DNA from: CAVWCW01 sp963753615
Lineage (GTDB): Bacteria; Pseudomonadota; Gammaproteobacteria; Chromatiales; Chromatiaceae
Direction: 5' to 3'
DNA length: 64,000 nt
Assembly: GCA_963753615.1 (NCBI GenBank)
Contig: CAVWCW010000007.1
Coordinates: forward strand, 124,001-188,000
Part shown: piece after piece, positions 1 through 8,492 of the stretch
Numbering within the stretch: position 1 is the first letter of the stretch
Layout: each line of letters starts with the position of its first letter
Position numbers and translations under genes: made by a program
The notes under the pieces: model-generated
The model's input: only the letters and a program-made list of their open reading frames with translations
Told to the model about the DNA's origin: nothing
The model's database searches: none

Positions 1-1567
1 GGTCCAGGGAGCGAACGGCTGTGATCGCCCCGGCGGCGATCCCCTCCTCCTCCAGGGAGCGCCGCCCAGCCTGTTCCAGCGCCGCGAACCGGGCTTCGAG
101 TTCAGCCTCGTCGAGGTTCGCCAAGGACCCCAGCCAGGTGCGCGACAGCTGACGACCGGGGCGGGTAGCCAACATTCCCAGGGCAGACAGCACCCCGGCC
201 TGCACCGGCACCATGGCCTGTCGCATGTTCAGGGCCTCCGCCAAGGCACAGACATGCAATCCCCCTGCACCGCCGAAGGAACAAAGCGTGTAGCCCCGGG
301 GATCGACTCCCCGTTGCACTGAGATCACCCTCAGCGCCCGAGTCATATGCTCGTTGGCAACCTGCACGATGCCCAAAGCCGCCGCCTCGGTTGAGCAACC
401 CATACCCTCCGCCAGCCGACCCATCGCGGCCTCGGCCGCTGCCGGGTCCAGGGTCATACCCCCGCCGAGAAAGGCGTCCGCCCGCAGCCGCCCAAGCAGC
501 AGATTGGCGTCGGTCACCGTGGGCTCGCGGCCGCCGCGGCCGTAACAGGCCGGCCCGGGATCGGCGCCGGCGGATTCCGGTCCCACCTGCAGCATGCCGC
601 CCTCGTCCAGGCGGGCGATGGAGCCGCCGCCGGCACCGATGGTGTGCATATCCACCATCGGCACCGCCACCGGATAGGGGCCGATTCGGCCCTCGCTGGT
701 GAGCCGGGGCTCGCCGTCGATCAGGGCGACATCGGTGGAGGTTCCCCCCATGTCGAAGCTAAGCAGTTGCCGCCGACCCGCCAGTTCGCCGGTGAAGCGG
801 GCCCCCACCAGGCCGCCAGCGGGCCCCGAGAGCAGCATGCGAACCGCGGCGGCGCCGGCCTGATCGGCCCTGATGGTGTCGCCGGAACTCTGCATTACCG
901 CCAGCCGCGCCCCCTTCAGGCTCTGGCTGAGACGCTGCAGGTAACCCTCCACCAGAGGCCCGATCCAGGCATTCAGCCAGGTCGCCATGCCGCGCTCGTA
1001 CTCGCGCATCTCGGGCAGCACGCGGGATGAACGGGACACGAACACACCCGCCGGGACCAGCGCCTCGATGGCCCGCTCGTGGCGGTCATCGAGATAGGAA
1101 AACAGCAGGTTGATCGCCACCGAGCGCGGCTTCAGGTGCTCCAGGTCCCGGCGCAGCTGCGCCAGGTCGGCACCAACCAGGGGTTCCAGGGTGCGGCCCT
1201 CGGCGTCGAGCCGGCAGCCTGTCTCCAGGCAAAGCGCCGGCGGCACAGGCGGAGCCTCTGCCCGCGGCTGCAGCGCATAGAGTTCACGCCGGGCCTGGCG
1301 GCCGATGGCCAGCAGGTCCCCCAGGCCCCGGTTGCCGATGTATACGGTGCGTACCCCCTTTCCCTCCAGGACCGCATTGGTAGCCACAGTGGAGCCGTGC
1401 ACCGTCCGCAGTCCAGCCGGATCGAGCCCCAGATCGCGAATGCCCCGGAGGATCGCCTGATCCGGGGCCGCCGGGGTCGACAGCACCTTGTGCACACGCA
1501 GGCGCCGGCCGTCGTAGTACACGAAATCGGTAAAGGTGCCACCGGTATCGATGCCGAGAAATCTCAC
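1..1567 (-). CDS. Hydantoinase/oxoprolinase family protein (HyuA-type), C-terminus cut by window edge
   Basis: Start is GTG at 1567 with GGAG just upstream; about 522 codons lie in the window and the C-terminus runs off the left edge. The N-terminus contains the ASKHA phosphate motif GIDTGGTFTDFV, and around residue 290 there is a second phosphate-binding stretch, SFDMGGTSTDVALIDGE. GAGGGSIARLDEGG and the CSFGGAGGLH segment are also typical of the family. HyuA proteins are ATP-dependent ring-opening amidohydrolases acting on hydantoins, 5-oxoproline or, in the acetone carboxylase branch, ketones; the substrate cannot be read from this sequence. A HyuB-type partner, if present, would lie outside the window. 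It is divergent from the ABC exporter genes, with about 100 bp between. Family assignment is secure, substrate open. Confidence 0.9.
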   Translation of the reverse strand, partial: MRFLGIDTGGTFTDFVYYDGRRLRVHKVLSTPAAPDQAILRGIRDLGLDPAGLRTVHGSTVATNAVLEGKGVRTVYIGNRGLGDLLAIGRQARRELYALQPRAEAPPVPPALCLETGCRLDAEGRTLEPLVGADLAQLRRDLEHLKPRSVAINLLFSYLDDRHERAIEALVPAGVFVSRSSRVLPEMREYERGMATWLNAWIGPLVEGYLQRLSQSLKGARLAVMQSSGDTIRADQAGAAAVRMLLSGPAGGLVGARFTGELAGRRQLLSFDMGGTSTDVALIDGEPRLTSEGRIGPYPVAVPMVDMHTIGAGGGSIARLDEGGMLQVGPESAGADPGPACYGRGGREPTVTDANLLLGRLRADAFLGGGMTLDPAAAEAAMGRLAEGMGCSTEAAALGIVQVANEHMTRALRVISVQRGVDPRGYTLCSFGGAGGLHVCALAEALNMRQAMVPVQAGVLSALGMLATRPGRQLSRTWLGSLANLDEAELEARFAALEQAGRRSLEEEGIAAGAITAVRSLD

Positions 1568-1665
1568 TCGCTGCTCCCAAAACCCCTGTGCCCCGGCAAG
1601 ATACCCCCGCCCCACGGGCTTGACAACTTGCCCCCGGGGGCAGCCGCCGGTATCTTGCCGCAACC

Positions 1666-2586
1666 ATGGAGACCCTGTTGGACGCCCGAGACCTCTACCG
1701 CTACTACGGTCGCCGTTGCGCCGTGTCCGGGCTCAGCCTGAGCTTGACCAGCGGCGAGGTGCTGGGACTGCTGGGACCGAACGGGGCCGGCAAGTCCACC
1801 AGCCTGCGCATGCTCAGCGGAATCCTAAGCCCCAGCGCGGGGCGCGTAATGCTCGGAGGCGCCGACCTCTGGCGCCGGCCAATCCAAGCCAAAGCTCAGC
1901 TCGGCTACCTGCCTGAGCGGCTGCCTCTCTACCCGGAATTGCGCGTAGACGAATACCTGCGCTATTGCGCCCGCCTGCACCGGGTGCCGCGGCGGCGGGT
2001 CCGGGCGGCGGTAGACGAGGCCAAGCAACGCTGCGGCCTGCAAGAGACCGGGCGCCGCCTGATCGCCAATCTCTCGCGCGGCTATCGCCAGCGCCTGGGC
2101 ATCGCCCAGGCCATCGTACACCGGCCCCGAGTCGTGATCCTGGACGAGCCCACCCTGGGCCTCGACCCGAACCAGGTACGGGAGGTTCGCGCCCTGATCC
2201 GAGACCTGTCCGCGGAACGCGGCCTGATCCTGTCCAGCCACATCCTGCCGGAAGTGCAGTCGGTGTGCACCCGGGTGCAGATCCTGCACGAGGGGCGCCA
2301 GGTCTACGCAGCCGCGCTGAACAGGGAAACCGCCCCGGCCCTGCTGCTGGAATTGGAACGCCCGCCGTCCCCGGAGGCGCTGGAGCGGCTGCCAGGGGTC
2401 GCCCGGGTGCAGCCCCTGGGCGACAACGGACGCTTCCGCCTGCAGCTCCAGCCCGGCAGCGACACCCGCAGCGCCATTGCCCAAGCGGCAGTGGAATCGG
2501 GATGGGGCCTGCTGCAGTTGCAGCGCGAGGAGGGGGACCTGGAGCGCATCTTCGTCGAGCTGACCAGCGGGGAGCCATCATCCTAG
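1666..2586 (+). CDS. ABC exporter ATP-binding protein, GldA-like
   Basis: Product is 306 residues. Walker A GPNGAGKST lies at residues 37-45, the signature LSRGYRQRLG near 140, Walker B VVILDEPTLGLD near 160, followed by an H-loop SSHILPEV. A C-terminal extension of about 80 residues is typical of ABC-2 exporter ATPases of the GldA/CcmA type. The gene heads a three-gene set with a membrane permease (2823-3575) and a GldG-like auxiliary protein (3577-4920), so it probably energises that exporter; the cargo is unknown. Its stop codon TAG (2584-2586) is supplied by the terminal inverted repeat of the 240-bp miniature element inserted after it, so the last residue or two may not be ancestral. Confidence 0.92.
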   Translation: METLLDARDLYRYYGRRCAVSGLSLSLTSGEVLGLLGPNGAGKSTSLRMLSGILSPSAGRVMLGGADLWRRPIQAKAQLGYLPERLPLYPELRVDEYLRYCARLHRVPRRRVRAAVDEAKQRCGLQETGRRLIANLSRGYRQRLGIAQAIVHRPRVVILDEPTLGLDPNQVREVRALIRDLSAERGLILSSHILPEVQSVCTRVQILHEGRQVYAAALNRETAPALLLELERPPSPEALERLPGVARVQPLGDNGRFRLQLQPGSDTRSAIAQAAVESGWGLLQLQREEGDLERIFVELTSGEPSS

Positions 2587-2820
2587 AAAGAGCGGTTGAC
2601 CGCTCCATTCTGAAGATAAGATAGCGACTCTATGGACAATCAATATCGATTATCACATCACCTTTTTGCAGGACCAGGCTACAGGGTGGACAGCACGCTT
2701 GCGGCGGCACATGGCCGCGTTGCAACTCCTTGGAATAGCTACGGCTATTCCGCGTCGTCGCGCCTTGCCCTGAACCCCCGGAATCGCACCCTCCACCCTC
2801 TCCAACCGCTCTCTCTAGGA
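2581..2820. mobile_element. Family B miniature element, copy 1 (240 bp, MITE-like)
   Basis: The left end TCCTAGAAAGAGCGGTTG (2581-2598) is repeated inverted at the right end (2803-2820) with one mismatch, giving 18-bp terminal inverted repeats. No transposase fits inside. An internal palindrome GGAATAGC-TACG-GCTATTCC lies near 2734-2753. The inverted right part and the left terminus match a second copy at 25995-26284 over long stretches (for example GGGCAAGGCGC, ACGACGCGGAATAG and CCAAGGAGTTGCAACGC). It separates the ATPase and permease genes of one ABC exporter. It contributes the ATPase stop codon and ends 2 bp before the permease ATG. No clear target duplication is visible. Confidence 0.8.
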
Positions 2821-2822
2821 TT

Positions 2823-3575
2823 ATGCCCGTCCTGAGCATTGCCGGGCGCGAGCTGCGCAGCCTGTTCGTCTCGCCCCTGGCCTGGGCTGCCCTGGCGCTG
2901 GTGCAGTTCGTGCTGGCCTGGATGTTCCTGGTACAGATCGACCACTATGTGCCCTTGCAGCCCCAGCTGGCAGGCATCGCCGGCGCGCCGGGGGTGAGCG
3001 ATCTGCTGATCGCCCCCTGGCTGGCCAATGCCGGCCTGGTACTGATTCTGCTGACCCCCCTGCTCAGCATGCGCCTGCTGAGCCAGGAGATCGCCAACGG
3101 CAGCCTGCACCTGCTGCTCGCCGCCCCCCTCGGCCTGGGACAGATCGTGCTCGGAAAATACCTGGGGCTGCTCGGATTCCTCGCCCTGCTGCTGCTACTC
3201 ACGGCGGCCATGCCGGTTAGCCTGCTCGCGGGTAGTGAGCTGGACCTAGGCAAACTCGCCGCCGGTCTGCTCGGCCTGGGTCTGCTGCTGGCGGCGGCGG
3301 GCGCTATCGGGCTGTACCTGTCGGCCCGGTTTCGCCAGCCGGCGGCGGCAGCCGCCGCCGGCCTCGGCCTGCTGGCTTTCCTATGGCTGGCGGACCACAG
3401 CGTGCCGGGAGGCGAAGACGCGGGTATTTTCACCTGGCTGTCCCTGACTCACCATTACCAGTTCCTGCTGCGTGGTCTGGTTCGGAGCAACGACCTGGCC
3501 TACTTCCTGTTGTTAATACTGCTGTCCCTGGCGCTGACCGTGCAGCGGCTGGACCAGTTGCGCAGGGAGCCCTGA
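2823..3575 (+). CDS. ABC-2 type exporter permease, GldF-like
   Basis: Product is 250 residues with about six hydrophobic segments (near 14-38, 58-85, 95-120, 130-155, 160-185, 215-240). The architecture and the motif LLTPLLSMRLLSQEIANGSL fit the ABC-2 permeases linked to GldA/GldG. It should form the membrane channel for the ATPase at 1666-2586. The start ATG at 2823 follows the miniature element immediately: the only purine-rich sequence upstream (AGGA, in the element terminus) is 2 nt from the ATG, too close for an ordinary ribosome binding site. Translation may therefore be weak or use another signal. The next gene begins 1 nt after the stop. Confidence 0.85.
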   Translation: MPVLSIAGRELRSLFVSPLAWAALALVQFVLAWMFLVQIDHYVPLQPQLAGIAGAPGVSDLLIAPWLANAGLVLILLTPLLSMRLLSQEIANGSLHLLLAAPLGLGQIVLGKYLGLLGFLALLLLLTAAMPVSLLAGSELDLGKLAAGLLGLGLLLAAAGAIGLYLSARFRQPAAAAAAGLGLLAFLWLADHSVPGGEDAGIFTWLSLTHHYQFLLRGLVRSNDLAYFLLLILLSLALTVQRLDQLRREP

Positions 3576-3576
3576 G

Positions 3577-4920
3577 ATGGCGCCCTCCTCCCTCCAGCGC
3601 TGGCTCCCCCGTTTCCTGACCCCGGTCCTGATCGCAGGCGCTGCGGCCCTTGCCGTACTCAGCCTCCGCCACCAATGGCACTGGGACTGGACCAGCAGCG
3701 GTCGCAACAGCCTGGCACCGGCCAGTGTTGAGTTGCTGCGCAGCCTGGACCAACCCCCGCGCCTCACCGCCTACGTCGGCCCGGAGCGCCTGCTGCGGCG
3801 CCAGGTGGAAGACCTGGTGGCGCGCTACCAACAGCTGCGCCCCGACATTGAGCTGGAGTTCATCGACCCGAGACTGCACCCGGACCTGGCCCGGGAAATG
3901 GGGCTGACCGCCCCGGTGGAGGTCGAAATCGAGTACGGCGGACGCCGCGAACGTATCGCGGACACCAGCGAGGACAGCCTGAGCAATGCCCTGGAGCGCT
4001 TGGCCAACGACCGCAGGCCCTGGATCGCCAGCCTATCCGGGCACGGCGAGCGCGAGCTTCTGGGCGATGGCAAACACGACCTCGGGGAATTCGGCCGCAC
4101 CCTGGAGGCCAAGGGCTTCCGTCCGCAGGGGCTCAACCTAGCCACCACACCGGTCATTCCCGACAACGTCCAGGTATTGCTGATCGCCGGGCCCACCGCG
4201 CCCTTGCTGCCCGGCGAGGCCGAGCTGGTAAGCCGGTATCTGGCCGCCGGCCGCAACCTGCTCTGGCTCACCGAACCCGGCGAACAGCAGGGCCTAGAGT
4301 CGCTGTTGCAAGCGCTTGGGGTGGGCCTGCTGCCGGGGCTAGTGGTGGACGCCAACGTGCGGGCCCTGGGCATTGAAGATCCGTCCTTCGCCCTGGTCAG
4401 CCGCTATCCGGAACACCCCCTGACCGAGGGACTGCAGACCGCCAGCCTGTTCCCCAAGGCCGCCGCCCTGGAGACGCAAGCCGCCGGCGATTGGAGTGCA
4501 ACCCCGTTGCTAAGCACCCTGGAGGCGAGCTGGAACGAGACCGGGCCCCTGCGCGGCGAGATTCGCCGGGACCCCGAGGCCGGCGAACGCGCCGGCCCCC
4601 TAACCCTTGGCCTGGTCCTGACCCGGCCCAATCCCCGCGATTCCGAACAAGAGCAACGAGTGGCGATCGTCGGCGACGGCGACTTTCTCTCCAACGCCTA
4701 CCTGGGCAACGCGGGCAATCTGGAACTGGGGCTGCGCCTGCTGCGCTGGCTCAGCCGGGAAGACCGGATGCTGCAGATCCCGCCCCTGCTCACCCCCAGC
4801 CCCAACCTGGAACTCAGCCCCCTCGCCGCCAAGGTCATCGGCCTCGGCTTTTTGTTCGCCCTGCCGCTCGTGCTGGCCGCCGCCGGGGCGATCATCTGGT
4901 GGCGACGCCGGCGCAGTTGA
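3577..4920 (+). CDS. GldG-like ABC exporter auxiliary membrane protein
   Basis: Product is 447 residues. An N-terminal membrane anchor lies at residues 13-28, a long extracytoplasmic region at 30-415, and a C-terminal membrane helix (LGFLFALPLVLAAAGAIIWW) is followed by an RRRR stop-transfer tail. The extracytoplasmic region has the early segment ARYQQLRPDIELEFIDP and a later VAIVGDGDFLSNAYLG stretch, as in the GldG/DUF4350 type of glutamine-amidotransferase-like domain that accompanies ABC-2 exporters. It starts 1 nt after the permease stop, so it is translationally coupled. It probably assists the exporter outside the cytoplasmic membrane; the transported substrate is unknown. No gliding-motility genes are seen nearby, so a gliding role should not be assumed. 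Confidence 0.8.
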   Translation: MAPSSLQRWLPRFLTPVLIAGAAALAVLSLRHQWHWDWTSSGRNSLAPASVELLRSLDQPPRLTAYVGPERLLRRQVEDLVARYQQLRPDIELEFIDPRLHPDLAREMGLTAPVEVEIEYGGRRERIADTSEDSLSNALERLANDRRPWIASLSGHGERELLGDGKHDLGEFGRTLEAKGFRPQGLNLATTPVIPDNVQVLLIAGPTAPLLPGEAELVSRYLAAGRNLLWLTEPGEQQGLESLLQALGVGLLPGLVVDANVRALGIEDPSFALVSRYPEHPLTEGLQTASLFPKAAALETQAAGDWSATPLLSTLEASWNETGPLRGEIRRDPEAGERAGPLTLGLVLTRPNPRDSEQEQRVAIVGDGDFLSNAYLGNAGNLELGLRLLRWLSREDRMLQIPPLLTPSPNLELSPLAAKVIGLGFLFALPLVLAAAGAIIWWRRRRS

Positions 4921-4933
4921 GGAGGCCAGACCG

Positions 4934-5749
4934 GTGCCCGAACTCCCCGAAGTCGAGACCAGCCGCCGCGGCATCGCGCCCCTGGTAAGCGGCCGGCAGG
5001 TCGTCGCAGTAAAGGTTCGCCAGGCCCGGCTGCGCTGGCCGGTGCCCGCCGAGTTGGCGGCCATCCTGCCCGGACAGGCGCTACAGCGAGTTTACCGCCG
5101 CGGCAAGTACCTGCTGCTGGCATTCCCGCAAGGTACCCTGATCCTGCACCTGGGCATGTCCGGCAGCCTGCGGGTGCTCGACAGCGCCAGCGCGCCCGGC
5201 CCACACGACCACTTCGACCTGGTGTTCGCGGGCGGACGCTGTCTGCGCCTGCGCGACCCCCGACGCTTTGGCGCCGTGCTCTGGACCGAGCAGGCCCCGG
5301 AGCAGCACCCGTTGCTGGCGCGCCTGGGGCCTGAACCCCTGGGACCGGAGTTCAGCGCCGAACGGCTCTATCGCCTGGCCTGCGCCGGGCGCAGGCCGGT
5401 CAAGAGCTTCGTCATGGACAGCGCAGTGGTGGTGGGAGTTGGCAACATCTACGCCAACGAGGCCTTGTTTCTGGCCGGCATCCATCCCCAGCGGCCCTGC
5501 AACCGCATCTCCCTGGCCCGTTACCAATGCCTGGCCGATGCCATCCGCCAGGTACTGACCCGTGCCATCGAGGCCGGCGGCACCACCCTGCGCGACTTCC
5601 AGCAGGAAGACGGCCGCCCCGGCTATTTTGCTCAGTCGCTTCAGGTCTACGGCCGCGCGGGCGAGCCCTGTTATCAGTGCGCCGCCCCCCTGCGCCAGCG
5701 CCGCATCGGCCAGCGCTCCAGCTTTTATTGCCCGGCCTGCCAGCGCTGA
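4934..5749 (+). CDS. mutM: Formamidopyrimidine-DNA glycosylase
   Basis: Product is 271 residues, the usual length. It starts at GTG 4934 giving MPELPEVETSRRGI, where Pro2 is the Schiff-base nucleophile and Glu3 the general acid after Met removal. The conserved Lys lies in RRGKYLLL near residue 58, the NIYANE helix-two-turn-helix motif near 172, and the C-terminal zinc finger pairs CYQC with CPAC in the last 30 residues. The enzyme excises 8-oxoguanine and formamidopyrimidine from oxidised DNA and nicks the abasic site. It lies 13 bp downstream of the exporter auxiliary gene and could be co-transcribed with it. All key residues are present. Confidence 0.97.
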   Translation: MPELPEVETSRRGIAPLVSGRQVVAVKVRQARLRWPVPAELAAILPGQALQRVYRRGKYLLLAFPQGTLILHLGMSGSLRVLDSASAPGPHDHFDLVFAGGRCLRLRDPRRFGAVLWTEQAPEQHPLLARLGPEPLGPEFSAERLYRLACAGRRPVKSFVMDSAVVVGVGNIYANEALFLAGIHPQRPCNRISLARYQCLADAIRQVLTRAIEAGGTTLRDFQQEDGRPGYFAQSLQVYGRAGEPCYQCAAPLRQRRIGQRSSFYCPACQR

Positions 5750-5826
5750 GCCCGCCCGGCCGCTGCTTCGCCGGGAGCCGGTAGGCCCTCTGCGCGCGGA
5801 ACACAATCCCTGGCGAGGTACGCGAG

Positions 5827-6450
5827 CTAGCGCCGACGCAAGCGGCGGCCCGGGTAGCCACGCCAGACCGGCGGTTGCGGACCGCCGGGGCCCGGAGCAC
5901 CTGGGGGCCAGGCAGCGAACGGGGGAAACCCGGGCGGGGGGGCCGGCGGCAGACCGCGCAGGCGGGCCTGCTGATGCTGATGGAACAGGCTCAATTCACG
6001 GGCCTGGTGGGCACCGAATTGGCGCGCCTGGTCGGCCTGGTAGCGCTGGAAGGCCGTCAACTCCTGTTGTTGGCGGGCCTGGAACGCGGCGCGCTCGTGC
6101 TCCTGATGTTGGTCGAACCGGACTTGGTCTTGCTGTTGCCAATTGGAGGCCTGGGGTTGGGCCTGAGGTTGAGCCGGGGCCGCTGGCGCCTGGGGCTGGC
6201 CGCGCCAGGCGCCCGGGGCCGGGGTCACCGGACCGACCGGCGGGGGTGCACCGGCGCTGGCGGTCTCGCTGCCGGCTCCGGGGTCGGCCTCCGAGGTGCC
6301 GGGCAGGGGCTGCTGCAAGATGTCTTTGATCCGTTCCAGCAGGCTCTCGTCATCGTCCTCGGCGCCGTGCGCCGGTGCCACGGGGTCGGTGCCGGGCAGA
6401 TTGCTGTTGAGGATCTCCCCCATGCGCTCGAAAAAGCCTTTTTCGTCCAT
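5827..6450 (-). CDS. Pro/Gln-rich protein of unknown function
   Basis: Product is 207 residues, starting at ATG 6450 behind AGGAGCGATTCG. Residues 1-55 are acidic, with two related motifs: MGEILNSNLPGTDP and IKDILQQPLPGTSE. This duplicated short segment may be a docking motif. Residues 60-110 are rich in Ala, Pro and Gln. Residues 110-165 are a charged helical tract dense in Gln, His, Arg and Phe, and the tail is rich in Pro, Gly and Trp and ends in RRLRRR. There is no signal peptide or membrane helix. It lies downstream of the GlsB/YeaQ-like membrane protein in the same direction, about 140 bp away. I do not recognise a family. Confidence 0.6.
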   Translation of the reverse strand: MDEKGFFERMGEILNSNLPGTDPVAPAHGAEDDDESLLERIKDILQQPLPGTSEADPGAGSETASAGAPPPVGPVTPAPGAWRGQPQAPAAPAQPQAQPQASNWQQQDQVRFDQHQEHERAAFQARQQQELTAFQRYQADQARQFGAHQARELSLFHQHQQARLRGLPPAPPPGFPPFAAWPPGAPGPGGPQPPVWRGYPGRRLRRR

Positions 6451-6592
6451 CGAATCGCTCCTGTTTGCACTCCGACGTATACCGCCAGCTTCACCCGAAA
6501 AGCGGGAACAACGCCGCCCCCGAACGCCATGCCGAAAACAGCCGGCGAAGACCTTTTTCAGTGCGTCGTCATTCAGCGCTTCGCCAAGCGTC

Positions 6593-6847
6593 TCAGCCCT
6601 TGATCTTACGTACTATCCAGATCAGCGCCATGGCGCCGAGCAGGGCCACCACGAAGGTGCCGATCATGCCGCCGGTGCCGCCGAGCCCGACCAGCGCCAG
6701 GGCATAACCGCCCGCCACCGCGCCCAGGATTCCGAGCACCAGGTCGCCGAGCAGCCCGCCCGGAGATTGGCCGCCCATCATTTTCTGGGCCAGGAAACCG
6801 GCGCCGGCGCCAATTGCCAGCCAAACCAACAAAGTCCAAAGTGGCAT
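6593..6847 (-). CDS. GlsB/YeaQ/YmgE family small membrane protein
   Basis: Product is 84 residues with three hydrophobic helices (5-20, 32-55, 58-78). It carries the family pattern of glycine-rich helices: GAGAGFLAQKMMGG, then LLGDLVLGILGAVAGGY, ending in a basic VRKIKG tail. Members are inner-membrane proteins linked to general stress responses; some databases call them transglycosylase-associated. An AT-rich tract upstream (6873-6910), including TATTATATAATC, probably holds the promoter on this strand. The family assignment is clear, the molecular role is not known. Confidence 0.88.
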   Translation of the reverse strand: MPLWTLLVWLAIGAGAGFLAQKMMGGQSPGGLLGDLVLGILGAVAGGYALALVGLGGTGGMIGTFVVALLGAMALIWIVRKIKG

Positions 6848-7124
6848 CTGATTCGCTCCTATTGCGATAGAAAGATCTAATTATTATATAATCTTATGCT
6901 TATAATAGCACCGGTATTCGTGGTGCCAGGACAGTTGTTTACGCTCGCCACGGCAGGGGAGCCCGCTAGGTCGCGCTAGTGTATCTTGGTGCTACCAACG
7001 CCCCGGGTATCGCAGGCGACGGCCACTCTGTTGGCACCGCGATCCCGAAAGATAACCCCGAAGATGCCCGAGCCCCGCCACAGCGGCCCGAGGCAATATG
7101 CGCGCCGTTCGCCTGGGGTCCGAC

Positions 7125-8492
7125 TCAGGCCGTAGACCGCTCGACGCCCGCCTTGCCGGTTCTGGGAAAGGCGACCCGCACCCGTAATCCGTTACCGCTC
7201 GAAGCCTTGTCGAGCCGAATCTCGGCACCCTGGATCTCGGCGATGCGGCGCACGATCGACAGCCCGAGCCCGGACCCGACCACCCCCGATTGATTGGCGC
7301 CGCGGTAAAACCGTTCGAACACCAGCGCCGCCTCCTCCGGCGGTATACCGGGCCCACTGTCGCTTACGCTCAGTTCCAGACAGTCCGTACCCGGCGTGAT
7401 CGACACTTCGACCCAGCCCCCCGCCGGGGAGTAGAGAACAGCGTTTTCCACTAGGTTACGGATCAGCACCTGCAAGGCCGCCGGGTGACCCAGAATGGAC
7501 TCGGGCCCGTCGTCGCCGAGGCGCAGGGCGACACCCTTACGATTAGCGGCCGGACGCAGTTCCTCGACCATCTCGAAGGCCAACGCCTGCAAATCGACCG
7601 GGGTCAACGTCTCGACCGAGGCCTCCGGCTCCAGACGCGCGAGGGTAAGCAATTGGGCCACCAGACGGGTGGTGCGGTCGACCCCTCCGATGATCTGCTG
7701 CAGCGCGTGCCGGCGCTGGGATTCTTCCTGCGCGCGCAACGCCACCTGGGCCTGTACCTTGAGGCTGGCCAGGGGGGTGCGCAGTTCGTGCGCGGCATCG
7801 GCAGTGAAATGGCGCTCCCGCTCGAAGGCCGATTGCAGACGCGCGAGCAGTCCGTCGAGAGCGCACACCAGGGGTTTGACTTCCTCGGGCGCTGCCCCGC
7901 TTCGCGCCAGGGGCTGCAGGTTGTCGTGGGAACGCACCGCCACTTCACCCGCAATTCGGCTTAATGGCGCAAGCCCGCGGCCGATCCCGAGCCAAATCAG
8001 CAGCGCCAGGATCGGCAGCGCCAAGGTGAGCGGATACAGGGCATTTAAGGTGACCTCCAGAATCAGCTCGTCGCGCACTTCGTATTGTTCCCCGACATGG
8101 ATCTCCCGCGCCCCGTCTTCGAGCACCAGTGACAACACCCGCCACCGGCTGCCGTCGAGCAGGCGGTCGCCGTAACCGGGCCCGAGGGCCAGCGGCCGGG
8201 TGGGGGCGCTCGGGGAGCGCAGCAGCAGGCGGGAGCCGTTCCAAATCTGGAACGCGATCTTCTTCTCGTAGGGGTGGCCGTACACCGCCCGTTCCAGGCT
8301 CGATCCGCCCGGACCCAGGCCGCCGACATCGATCCCGGCCAGCACCGCCGCGGACTGCGACAGCTGGGCGTCGAACAGTTCCTCCACCTCGTGGCGCGAC
8401 TCCAGGTAGGTGGCCAGGGTCACCAGCAACCAGATAACACCGAACAGGATCAGCAGCCAGGCCAGCAACCGCGAACGAATCGAGCGCATCAA
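7125..8492 (-). CDS. Sensor histidine kinase, QseC/PmrB-like
   Basis: Product is 455 residues. TM1 lies at about 8-30, a periplasmic sensor loop at 31-150, TM2 near 152-172 and HAMP near 173-225. The phospho-acceptor His235 is in HELRTPLASLK. The ATPase domain has the N box LIRNLVENAVLYSP, the G1 box DSGPGIP and the G2 box GSGLGLSI. It overlaps the upstream response regulator gene by 4 bp (8489-8492), so the two form a coupled pair. The periplasmic domain matches the short QseC/TctE-type sensors, but the ligand cannot be deduced. The operon lies downstream of the 9.2-13.9 kb biosynthetic genes on the same strand, which makes regulation of that cluster possible but unproven. Confidence 0.93.
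   Translation of the reverse strand: MMRSIRSRLLAWLLILFGVIWLLVTLATYLESRHEVEELFDAQLSQSAAVLAGIDVGGLGPGGSSLERAVYGHPYEKKIAFQIWNGSRLLLRSPSAPTRPLALGPGYGDRLLDGSRWRVLSLVLEDGAREIHVGEQYEVRDELILEVTLNALYPLTLALPILALLIWLGIGRGLAPLSRIAGEVAVRSHDNLQPLARSGAAPEEVKPLVCALDGLLARLQSAFERERHFTADAAHELRTPLASLKVQAQVALRAQEESQRRHALQQIIGGVDRTTRLVAQLLTLARLEPEASVETLTPVDLQALAFEMVEELRPAANRKGVALRLGDDGPESILGHPAALQVLIRNLVENAVLYSPAGGWVEVSITPGTDCLELSVSDSGPGIPPEEAALVFERFYRGANQSGVVGSGLGLSIVRRIAEIQGAEIRLDKASSGNGLRVRVAFPRTGKAGVERSTA

Noticed and set aside
6451..6592. Possible fourth family A element between the GlsB-like gene and the Pro/Gln-rich gene
   Set aside because: Only short words such as GAGACGCT and CTGAAAAAGG match. The core blocks and hairpin are absent, so the similarity is not convincing.
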